From: Ciona savignyi | Taxonomy: Eukaryota > Chordata > Ascidiacea > Phlebobranchia > Cionidae | DNA: 64,000 nucleotides | Assembly: GCA_000149265.1 (NCBI GenBank) | Contig: CH003369.1 | Span: 1 to 64,000 of the forward strand | Direction: 5' to 3' | Part shown: piece after piece, positions 50,801 through 61,609 of the stretch | Position numbering within the stretch: the stretch's first letter is position 1 | How the letters are laid out: every line of letters begins with the position of its first letter | Program-made: the position numbers and the translations under genes | Notes under the pieces: model-generated | Told to the model about the DNA's origin: nothing | The model's database searches: none | The model's input: the letters and a program-made list of their open reading frames with translations, nothing else

Positions 50801-52067
50801 GCATATAAAATACAATCCATAGCTTTTCAAATCTGTTTAGTTCATTTATTACGAAATTAGAGACTATTTCGCAGCCTTGCAACGTAGCGTCACACCCGCC
50901 TTCGCAAACACTTATAAAACCTTAACTGTCTATTACCAACGTGTATTCAGCCCCACCCTATCCGAACTGTCACATCATGATTAAACCCATATGTATTTTT
51001 GTTGAGGCGTTAAGTAAATTTTGGCCCATTAAAAGAAATGTGACAACTTCTAAATGTAATCTTGAAACTGCATATTTAGGCGGCCAAAATATCGAATTTA
51101 ATAGGAAAACGAGGGTCCAAGTTAATAATATATTAAAGTATATAAATTTTGTTAAATGTAATAATACCATAGTTAATGACTCACTGTAATTGCTGCGTTT
51201 GTACGCAACTTCTCCAACAACTTTACCCTTGGCAGTGATGGCAAGGTGGAATGAATTGCCGATATCAACGTAGAGTCGTTGGTAGGTCGGAACTGCCATT
51301 GTTTCTTGTGACGGCATTCCATGGATTTTTTCACGGGTAATATTCCTTTCTTTTGACTTCTTGTTTCTTCTTTTGTTCTTCCTCCTCTTGTTCTTTCTGC
51401 GCCCCTTGTTCCGGCGTTTAGCCTTTTTATTCTTTCGATTTCGTCTACCCTTCTTACTTCGCTTCCGTCCGGCTCCGCGCTTAGATTTGTGAGTAATATC
51501 ATCTATTCTCATTTGAGCATGCGCATTTGCATCAATAAATCCCGACAATGGAAAGTTGACGGTGGGAGTTAGTTCAGTTTCAATATTTGGGTTAGCAGAA
51601 TATGAAATATTTCTGTTCGAATCAAGCTCAAGTGCTTTCCGTCGCTTTCCACCTGTTCGTTTTTCTGACACCGGTACGCCTTCTGTTAGAATTGCCACAA
51701 GAACAAATAACAGCATTACTAGAGTTAACGTTGACCTTAGAAAACTATTTAATGTACATTTCCGTGTGGATAAAGTACACGGAGAGATATTTTTTATCTT
51801 CGTGAGTTCGCAACAAAAATCCTCATTCACTGAGGTATGCAATCCAACAAACGATTGATTTCTAACGTGCATGTATTGTTCACGTACCACATGTCTTGAA
51901 GATAAGTCGAATCTGTTTTTGTTGCTACATGGAGAGTTCCGGCATTCGTTCGCCGTTTTCGGTCCTTCTATTTTGGTCATTCCTCTGCGCCTTGAAACTC
52001 GGGCGAAGTTAATACACGTGGAACAAACTACACCACAATCCAGTTGTAGACGGGTTGAATCTGCCAT
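44848..52067 (-). CDS. Fgf8/17/18: Fibroblast growth factor, FGF8/17/18-like, three exons
   Basis: Exons in transcript order: 52067-51185, 47973-47852 and 45306-44848. Joined in phase 1 then phase 0, the two classic FGF core intron positions, they encode 487 aa. The beta-trefoil core spans about residues 260-390: TYQRLYVDIGNSFHLAI, then exon 2 SVLEMKSF...TSRYICVTKRG, then exon 3 NRCLFNETVLQNNQNLYES, TKKGRIKN and HFLP. TYQ-LY, YIC--KRG and the VL-NN block point to the FGF8/17/18 group, whose members are secreted FGFR ligands in embryonic patterning. A hydrophobic segment (about 113-128) fits a signal sequence but lies far from the first ATG, so the true start may be a later Met or an upstream exon. 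Residues 195-237 are almost all Lys/Arg/Asn, and the C-terminus adds ~95 basic residues after the core. Subfamily is less sure than FGF identity. Confidence 0.85.
45307..47851 (-). other. FGF intron 2, no repeat or exon recognised
   Basis: 2.5-kb intron with donor GTAAGC and acceptor TTTTAACAG. A splice-bounded 38-nt segment near 45.98-46.02 kb does not preserve phase and is not an exon of this gene. No SINE or tandem-unit repeat is present. Confidence 0.5.
47974..51184 (-). other. FGF intron 1, no repeat or exon recognised
   Basis: 3.2-kb intron with donor GTGAGT and acceptor TTCTTTTGTTTAG. Several frames were examined as possible FGF exons and rejected once the real exon 2 was found at 47852-47973. 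It may hold regulatory sequence, but nothing specific can be named. Confidence 0.5.
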
Positions 52068-52560
52068 TACGCGAGGCGCATCTACGTTCAACTAGTTCAA
52101 CTGCAGTAATCCACAATGCAGTCAGCCTGTCCTGCCAAAGTCAATAAAACGGCACTGCGTTCAGGATGACACGGCTCTGTTTTTCGGCGAACTTCCTTTG
52201 CGTCGCTTCTCTGGAAATAATGCAGCTCTGGACAAAGTAATATTGCCGAACCTAACCACGACCGAAACCTGAGAGGGAGAATGACACATTTTGACTTAAT
52301 AAAAATAAGGACTTTATCAAATAAAAAAAACGCGAACTAAGAAAGTATGATCATAGACGGCGTATACGCCATAGTGTTTGCATATGTCATGGTGGTATTT
52401 GATCATAAACTCAACACTTCGCGAATTGACGTTTAGAAGTGCACTTTAATTAACTAAGCTATTCCAACCAGATTGTTTGTTTTATATTAGGATACACCCC
52501 TATCCCTATTGTTTATGAACTAGGCATATAATGATTTCACATACAAACTCAAGTACTTAC

Positions 52561-52786
52561 GCGAACGTACAAGTTTCCGAGCGCGAATTCTGTTTGACAA
52601 GTGTCTATTGAAAACGTCTAGTCTGCGACAGAGCAGTATATCGAATGAGGTCGACAGAGGGTTTGAGAAATACATGTCGCCGAAAATGAAGTCTCGAATC
52701 CCCGCAACGCTACGTAGGCTAGAGCCGATCACAACAAACACCGTAACCAGTGGCGGGAAGTTAAATAACACAGCAGGGGTTTTCAT
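52561..52786 (-). CDS. Possible first exon with a signal-peptide-like start
   Basis: ATG at 52786 opens 75 codons beginning MKTPAVLFNFPPLVTVFVVIG, a hydrophobic N-terminus resembling a secretion signal. The frame ends at a strong donor (GTAAGTACT, first base 52560). It lies about 500 bp upstream of the FGF exon on the same strand, so it could be a 5' exon of that gene. I could not find an acceptor that joins the frames cleanly, so it is only a candidate and may be chance. Confidence 0.25.
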
Positions 52787-55700
52787 GCGAGTCTAATTAA
52801 GCAGACCAAACTAACAATTGCCACGAAAGTTCCCATTTAATACGAGAAAATCGATACAATAAACTCCCGCGGATATTTCATCTAGACAAGACTTGTCTAT
52901 ACGAACTACCGCGATTTTTTAAAGAAAATCAAGGTAATTTACTAACCACCCAGGACTGAAATTGCTTATCCCCTTAAATAGTTGAAACGTGGGATTCTGC
53001 ATTGGACGGGTATATTTGTTCAAAATGATAATATTACTCGCTTTGAAATGGTTTCTCTCTACCTTGCTTTTACCTTCGCTGTTGCAAGCCCATGTTTGCG
53101 CAGAGTAACGTTGCTGATATGACCGGCGGTAATCAGAACTCGAATTGCAACACACCTTTACAAGGTGAGTTACACAGATTGCAAAGACGATTGAAAACCA
53201 ATATTTAAAAAATATTCCACCCGATTAGATTGATGTTTGCATCGCGTTTTTAAACAATTTATCTCATATCGCTTATTCATCCAAAGAACAAAAACCTTGC
53301 ATCATATCTGAACCACTCTTGAAGCGCTGTATGTAAACCCACATAGTTGGAAACACCACTCCTGTTCTTGCGCGTCCACGGCGAGACACTGGCTATTTGC
53401 TGCGCAAAAGCGCTTTATATACTCGCGTCTTTTCCATAGTGTTTAGACGACGTACGAGTACATTGGGATCTACTTATTATAAACATAGCTAATGATTATA
53501 TATGTATGATGGAAACCAAGTGGCTTACATTATCCGTTTCCGTTTCTTATCGGGTCACGCATTTTCCACGGAATTTTAAACTGTGCGCCGGAAACAAACA
53601 TGCAATAAATTCAAATTTACCTGTGATATCTTCCTTTTAAAACTACCCCTTCTAAAATTAGCCCCTTAATATTCTGGTTCAACTGGACAGGCATGCGTAA
53701 ACAAACGAGCTAGATACATATACATCGTTCGAAATGTGCGTGTGGGTGTATTCAACGACCATGGTAGCGTGGCGGTTTAATCTGGGAAGCGAACAGAGAT
53801 TAACACACATAGTCGCCACAACTGAAGAAGAACACTTGTCTATTGCTACATTGCAGCTTCATCATACATGTAGCTATGGTGCAAACTGGTGTTTAAAACC
53901 GTGATCAGCTGTTCGTCTAACATAATAATAACTGTGTGTTGTAACTGTGTTTTTCTCGCTTTCCTTGAGTAAAACACTACGAGACTGAACGTTGAGAAGG
54001 TAATTTCTCATTAAACCACGATTAATCGAACTTCTTTGTCTTGGTATCCTGGTAATAGGTTGTTATTGGCGATCACGGCCGCATTAATCCACAATGTCGT
54101 TTTACCTAAACCCACGATTAATCTATGATCAACTGGATTTTGCTTCTAATTAAGATATTATCCCAGAGAAGCAATCTATGGCCGAACTATTCGGACAATA
54201 TAAATGAGTTTACGTAAGATATTTTTTAATTTCCAATTAATTTATTCATACTTTGCAGGCCAGCATTACCGAGTTAACCCAAAATACTTAACATGCAAAC
54301 CGCCGGCCCTCGGGAATGGAGAAATGTGCTGTATAGATATAGCGTCAACAAATGCATACCTTAATTACTGTAAATTGGCAATTTAACATTTATTTGATCG
54401 CCTATTTACACCAAACTTGATTGATATATTACAGGAATTGTAAAATTGCCAATTAAAATGAAACACAGATTTGTCCATTTCCGTGCGTTACGTATATATA
54501 TATATATATATATGTACACCCAAACTTATTGTTTCTGTCACCTCATAATTGGTTTGATATCTGATATTTCAAAAAAAGGTTACCTAAAACTAAATATAAA
54601 TACAAACGTTTTGGGCTATTAAGTAGTAACTACATTTACTTCTAACATGTAGCACAAAATGCATTTACTAAATGTTGGTTATAGCCTAGTCGATCTCCAA
54701 TAAATGGCGTATGAGTAAGATGTTTCGATAGCATCAGCAAACTATAGACAAATGAACTAGTGATCCATAAGTAAAGCATTATTCAATGGCGCTAAAGATA
54801 CCGCGGTTTAGTAAGTACACTAAACGGGGAAAGTATTAAAGGTTGGGGCATGCTTGCTTTTGTGGACATAGATATTCCTGTCTGTAGGAGAAATTGCTCG
54901 TGTCATTCCAGGTTTTAGCCATTTGATCCAACCTCAACTGAGTCAGGATTTATTGCTTGACAAATAAGAACGTGCGTGTACGCCTGAACCAAAGGAATTC
55001 CAGACTTGTAACACTGGATTTTCACACTGAGTGCAAATATTACATTGGAATTGCAATTGTACGTCATAATGCAAACAACAAACTAACTTGTTTCGAAACA
55101 AGAAAAGTAAGGAATCGGATAAATTCTATAAAAATTCCAATTGGATGTAATCTGACTTAATTACCTCGCTTTTCATTGACTGAGATGATACTCGAATGGC
55201 GACCATAAGCAAGATTCCAGATTTTAGGAGTTTGTTAACAACTTATTTGAACGATCACAGGTTCAACAAAGGTCAACGCCTTTCCACGCTTCTATTCTAA
55301 TAAAACTATATAATTTAAATGAAAACAATTAAAATATTTTCCGTAACAACGTCGTTTAATCTTGTCCATCAGTTGGCAACATTAAACCCAACCGTTGCCA
55401 AAATGGGTTCCGTATATGGAACTTTTGAAACGAAGTTTACGACCCAAATCGTTGCGGCACTTACGACTACGTGTTGTCTAAAATTAACCAAGTTCGGTGT
55501 CGATCGCGCTGGAGTGGGTTTTCCCACGAAAGTCACATAATAAAGCCCGTCTAGTATTAACATATGATTGCCGTGTGTATCCTACAAATAACTAAACAGG
55601 GGTAAAACGTAAATGCACACGCAGTGTTTATAGACTAAAACGCGCAAATCGTGTGAACTGATTTTTGATTACTTTCTTTTCTCTTGGCTATGACGTCATA

Positions 55701-58700
55701 CCGGAACCGCAATCGAGTCGTTTGCACGTGACTCTGCACCTGCGACCTTATTGGCAATCATGAGATGCTGTCAAGAGTTTCTCGTAGGAAAGTAATGACT
55801 TCGTTATAAAATTCCATTGATTTGAGGCACCCTCACCCTGCGAGGCTCTGATCTTCCAGCTGGATGCAATTTTTCTTTAATTCAAAACATTACACTGCCG
55901 TTAAAACGGTGTGCGACAGCGATGTACACATTTAATTGGCTTTCCAAGCGACTCAACATTCTTAAGTATCCATTAATTATATTAAAACAACAATTCAGTA
56001 TCACTATAAGTTGACTAATATCTTTAAAGATAATTAGCAACCGGTGCTCGAATATCACATTAAAATTTATAAGATCGCAAGCAAATAATTACTGCGACGA
56101 AAATTCTATTAATAAATAGGTTTCGCGAAATTGTCAGTTAATAATGTACATTATATAGCTTTTGTTTAACTTTCTAAGAACTCGTTTTAGTTTGAAACAG
56201 ATCAGATTGTGTAGAATCAATATCTGAGAGAAATAGTCATATTCGTAGATTGACGAACATTTAGAACAAAATCAGGTTTTCCATTTGTTCGAATATAGCT
56301 GACGACAAAGAAAGCCTGACGAAAGGATTCAACAAATGGCTTGGGCATATTAGGTCACCTACTACTCGTTTAGCAGTACTTGGCACGATCGTTACTGGTG
56401 ATCTACGAACCCTGGCACCAGTTCACTTTAGCTTAAATTGGTTTACGTTTTGTTACCTACTAACCACCTTGATAAAACCGCTATTACGTACTTTAATTGT
56501 CAACCAAATTTGTGTCTTTGGACAGATCTCCGGGTGAGGCCTAAATCGCCCCGACTTGGAAGTAAGGCCAGTAATTATACATTAATTGGAGTCGTAAACG
56601 GCAGGTTTAACGCTCGGTGGTTTCTGGAACAAGTAAGAAGGCGCCTCGGTTCGTCGTTGTGTGAACGGTTTATTGCTGGGTATTATACCCACACGCTGAT
56701 AATCAACGACATACGATGACCAGCAAAATTTAGCTAGCATTGTCTTGACAGACAAGACATTGCGTATCCGAAACAAATTACACTATTTAGGTCGGCGCGT
56801 ATAAGTTATCTTATTTCCGAGCCAAAATGAACACAGCCAAATTTTAGATGTTATATGAAACTATTTAATTAACTCTTAACTGTCTCGCACCTCTCAACAC
56901 GGTAACATGCTAAACCGGAAACAAGCTTGCTTTGCCCACGTCCGACACAAACACGTATTTTATGCAAACATTATGTGACAGCATATAATATCAATGGGCC
57001 AATACCGACAAGTAAGCTATTTCCGAATAAACCTCATCTCTTAATTTATAACTTTCATTATTTTTTGGAAAAAATAAAGTACTAAACTAACGTACTAGTT
57101 ATAACAGATTATTGGTCAAAGACAACCCAATCGTGCATGCAGCTTTAATGTTCGTTCCATAATTCCTGAGCAAATAAAAACAGTGCATGCATAGGGACCG
57201 ATCGTAGCGTGGTACCAATGTCGTAAAACGCAGCACCTGCATCCAATATGATGTATAAAGAAAGAGTAACTCAGTTTACCGCCACTTTATGGAGATCGTA
57301 CACATGCGCAGAAACGATTTATGAAAGCTGTTTAAGTTAACTATGGAGGGAACTTTGGAATGTAAGTGATGTCGAAAACAATCCACGAAAAAGTAGTCGC
57401 CTCTTTGATAAACAGATGTATACCGGAGTGGCAATTTCGCAGACACAAGTGTTGCAAGCCTTATTAACTATATGTTAGTTATGTAAATTTAAACAATTTA
57501 AAATAAAAGTTTGTTGCGTAAAGTTCAATGCTACGGAAACAACGATTACATGTATTCCTAAATTTATAGCTGAGTAAATACAAAGACGTAACGGGGAAAT
57601 GTAGTCGAGTCATCTGTTTAACCCAATGTTATGCACATAAAAGCGAATCATAAATAGATTATTAACAATTTGAAACCTCATTTAGTCTTTGGATGAATTT
57701 ATATTAGCAAAATAAATATGTGACAATCTCGGACAGTTGCATTTTAATAATATGTATTCTTCAGGTATAGTCTTTTAATAAATATATTTTTTTAGGAATA
57801 AACTGTTTAACAATTCTCATAAAATGGATAAATTACCCCAGTCAAATTTACTGTCAAAGTATAGCAGTAAACTTAGAATGCTTAAACAAATATTGGAATA
57901 TTTTAGTTACATTCTAACAAAACAAGCAAGGTCTAAATGACCCAATTCTATAAAAAATCGTATTGACCTCTTCGTGTAAAGCTGTTTAGGCTGCTAATTC
58001 GTACTGCTTGGTTTCATATAATAACAATCCTTACTTTCATGCTGCTTTGATTACTTATTGAATCACAAAGTGAAAGATTTTTTAAATTTAGTTGTATATG
58101 GCCTCCAACCAGAAAAACTATAATTTGACACACATACTGCTTACCTCACTAAATGCAACAACGGTATTTTTTTCGTTTTATTTATGTAACAAACGCGCTC
58201 CAACTGGCCTAATATAAGTTTAGGAAATATTGAAGTGTCCAAAGTACATATGCAGCCGTCCCTTCCACTATTAATTAAACTAGTACTGTTCAAGCACACA
58301 AATTTGTTTTATCTGGCTGTTGTGCAATCCCTTAAACGTCGATACGTCATACCAGGTAGTCTACAGCATGAAGGTGCGTCTGTTTCACCAATATTAAAGC
58401 TTCAAGTAGATGTTCTAAAATAACCCGACACACATATATGTTGCCTATATATAGTCTATATAAATACTGTGGTATATTTAAACTTTTAAAAGCCCAAATA
58501 CAAGGTTTTTAATATGCCTTTTTATATTTTTCGACCCAGTATATCACTTATATAATATGAATTTTGATTTAGTCGTAAAGTTGATGTTAATCGGAAAAAA
58601 AAACATATTTAATTACATAATTTTATTCCCTACTAGGTCACATTTTGTTACTGTATTGTCCATGTATATGTCAATGACCTCTCATGTTTTGATGTTAAAG

Positions 58701-59149
58701 AATTGAACTTTGAACGTTTGAAAAAACAAACCCATGTGTTATTTAATTACCCGGCGACCGTATGTTTCCTGAATTAAGACAACTGAACCACAAAGGTCTC
58801 TCGTTTGTTCTCTATTTAATTTCGACACGAGCTGTATGTGTTTATTAAAGGTCTAATTTAACAAAATGGCCTATATGACTACGGAAATGTAATTAGAACA
58901 GATAAAAAACGTTGAGAATCGTGATATTATACTTGCGTACAGACAAACGTACATTTTGATTGAGTTGACGTAATTGCTTAGTTCAGATTGTGGTGAGCAA
59001 TTTACGACATTTCGTCAATCGCTATTTCGTCACCTACGTACAATTAGCGCCCCCCTCTCGGAACATTTCCTCACGGTTCAATTAGCTTGTTGAGTTGTGT
59101 AGGCTATAGCAAAACTAGGCCTAAAAATGTCAAAAAGTTAAAAATATTG
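52787..59149. other. Gene-poor region between FGF and TERT
   Basis: No gene, RNA or transposable element is recognised apart from short simple repeats such as the TA run near 54498-54513. Short open frames are scattered on both strands without motifs or paired splice sites. By position it is the upstream region of the FGF gene. Confidence 0.4.
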
Positions 59150-59343
59150 TTAGGATAGGATATTCATCTTTATCCCCGTGAATTGGAAAACCAAGGGGTT
59201 AACACAAGGGCAATCGTCAGATCACCTCGTGCCCATCGTCGGGTTACCGGAGATATTGCAGTGTGTTGTACATGATAGACACGTTTCTTCAATTTGGTAA
59301 AACCCATTAATCCGCTGGGTTCAGGCAATGTCCGTAAAGTGCC
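59150..59343 (-). mobile_element. 5'-truncated SINE, reverse copy
   Basis: On the minus strand it starts at GGCACTTTACGGACATTGCC, runs through GAACCCAGCGGATTAATGGG and CTCCGGTAACCCGACGATGGG, and ends GAATATCCTATCCTAA. The tRNA-like head is missing. Loss of the 5' part is typical of retroposed copies. Confidence 0.7.
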
Positions 59344-60290
59344 AATGTACGCTATAATTAAAAAAATGTTTAATTAAGGGGTGCTTAACGAAAAATCACA
59401 CATTTAGTTGAGCTCAACCGCATAACGGGCCCTATGTGTTGTACCTGGCTTATTACATGAGAAATGTTCACCTTTTACCATTTCTTGGAAATCTACCTAA
59501 TTGCAAGCTAACTGAAATCAATGATCAGTAATAACGCTTCACATAAACGTGAAGAAAATATTAAATTAATTTAAAATTTTTAAATAAATGAGATAATATA
59601 AATAAGATTGACACAATTTATTTAAATTTTATTGGCGGAAGTTGACAATTAGCTCCATGTTACTCAGCCAAACTCTAATTAACATACTATTGACTAACAC
59701 ACTGCCACTCGTCAGACCCGTCCGCACCATCTAAAATCCATGTCGGTGCGCCATTTCAGTTTTTGTGGCCGAATTCCCTCGTGGACATTTACCACAAAGT
59801 TAAGTCCCAACACAATTATATCACACGCGCTTAAAAATACAATTTGATAGCACAGCTCTGTGGCGTCTAGCAAACTTGTGGTACTTGGGGCTCGTTGTTG
59901 CTCATGTCTTGCACTAAATCTGGGCGGAAGTCACCTAGGTATTAAAAGACTGCGTCCCGGAAAGGTTTCTTTATTGCAGCTTGCAAATTGACTAGTAAAA
60001 TGCATGCGGTTTAACTGGGTAAATATACATGCCTGGAGAAACGGCCTTAAGCAGGCACCTTCTTGGTCCGTATTTCAGAATGCGTTTCTAATAATGATTT
60101 AAAAATAAAATATGTCGACCGGGTTGCAGCTTATGGTATATGGTCAGACGATCAGATGGGAAATGTACAAAAAAATATTACACTTTGTTAACTCCTTGTG
60201 TGATTTAAACTCGTGTCCTTCCGATATGGAGTCAATTCGCTTTCTTATCTTTCTTTCAATTTTCTGCTTTCTTTCGATTTTTCTTTCCAG

Positions 60291-60424
60291 ATTCCACAGC
60301 TAGTCTGCAGTCGGATGTGGTGCTCAACCGTTCATTCAATGGATCCTTCGTCAGAGCAAATTGGTCAAGCCATGTCGGTCAAGTTTATAAGTTTTCACAT
60401 GGGCCACGACGAACAATTTATCAG
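60291..60424 (+). CDS. Possible exon of an unidentified + strand gene
   Basis: A very strong pyrimidine tract with CCAG (60240-60290) precedes an open segment (STASLQSDVVLNRSFNG ... RRTIYQ) that ends at CAG|GTGTGC, giving a 134-nt phase 1-to-0 exon. The frame stays open after it to 60718, and after a TGA it continues as a hydrophilic stretch (STEDQSANQQKTDSGDST). I recognise no family. It may be part of an unknown gene, a decayed one, or chance in locally higher GC. Confidence 0.22.
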
Positions 60425-61609
60425 GTGTGCCGTTTTTGCACTAGCATTATGTGCTATATCACAATCGTGTTCGGGATGAACAGCGATAAAAAGGCCTCTC
60501 AGCAGCGTGATGAGTCAATGTCACGGAAGCCTAAGCTCAAGCAAAAAGGGCAGCTTCGAAAGTGTGGTATATTTACCACGGAAGTTTATATTTTGTACGT
60601 TTGGATCGAGCTGGTCTCGTGTCAAGACCAAACGACATCTTCAGCCTCCCATTCCAGTATATCAACAAGGTTTTTTCTACAAGTGTGTGTGTTTGAATCG
60701 TATCAATCTGCGTCGTGACCGTTTGACCCAAGGATTTCAACCGAAGACCAATCGGCGAATCAACAAAAGACTGATTCAGGAGATTCAACCTACGGTGACC
60801 AACAGACCAATGGACCGTCCGAACATTTATTCTTTTTCAAAATGGTCAAAGGGAAGTGTGTGGGAATCCCACACGTTTATATTTGTATTATTATATATTT
60901 TAACAACTAGGTCGCGCCATGCCATGTGTCCATATTTTGTGCATGGGAAGTCGCGATTAATTTCCTGTTTTCGACATTTTAGTCGATGAATTGCTTTCCT
61001 GCGATTTCTGTTTAAACAGCGTCCACGCCTCGTGTATAGGCCTACAAACATGTGTTTCCTGTTATGTGTCTTTATAAACTGTATGAGATTTCGTATTATC
61101 AGAGAGCATTTTAGTAGAGCCTCGCTTGGCTCTACTGCTTTCTCAAAATCTTTACCTATCTATACCTACCTAAGCTATGCCCTGTGTACAGCGCTTTTCC
61201 TGGTTGCATCTTGCGTAAATACCCAATAAAATACCTAACCTCTGTTCGCCCTTCTTTTACCCTGCTCAAACCCGTCTAAAAGCAGAGCGCTGCTACAATG
61301 CTTCAACATGCATCCGGTCAGTTAACAACCTGGTGAGTTTAGACTGAAATGGTCAACCCCTTACAGAGTATAACCTTCTCAACCTTGCATGGCAATCACT
61401 TGATCATGGCAGTCTTATTTTTCAGCATCTAAAATGGTGGTTAATTTTTACGTAGTAGAAGACTTAGTACCAGATAAAATTGTATCATTCATGTTCATGG
61501 TAAGAGTGCAATAAATAATCGGAATCACATTAAAAAACGAAACAAAAATAATTTGTGCCCATATGCTATGCAAGGGCCAATTAACTTCAGATATTGTGCA
61601 GATGCCTAG

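Noticed and set aside
51556-51858. Plus-strand frames across 51.5-52.1 kb
   Set aside because: Antisense shadows of FGF exon 1.
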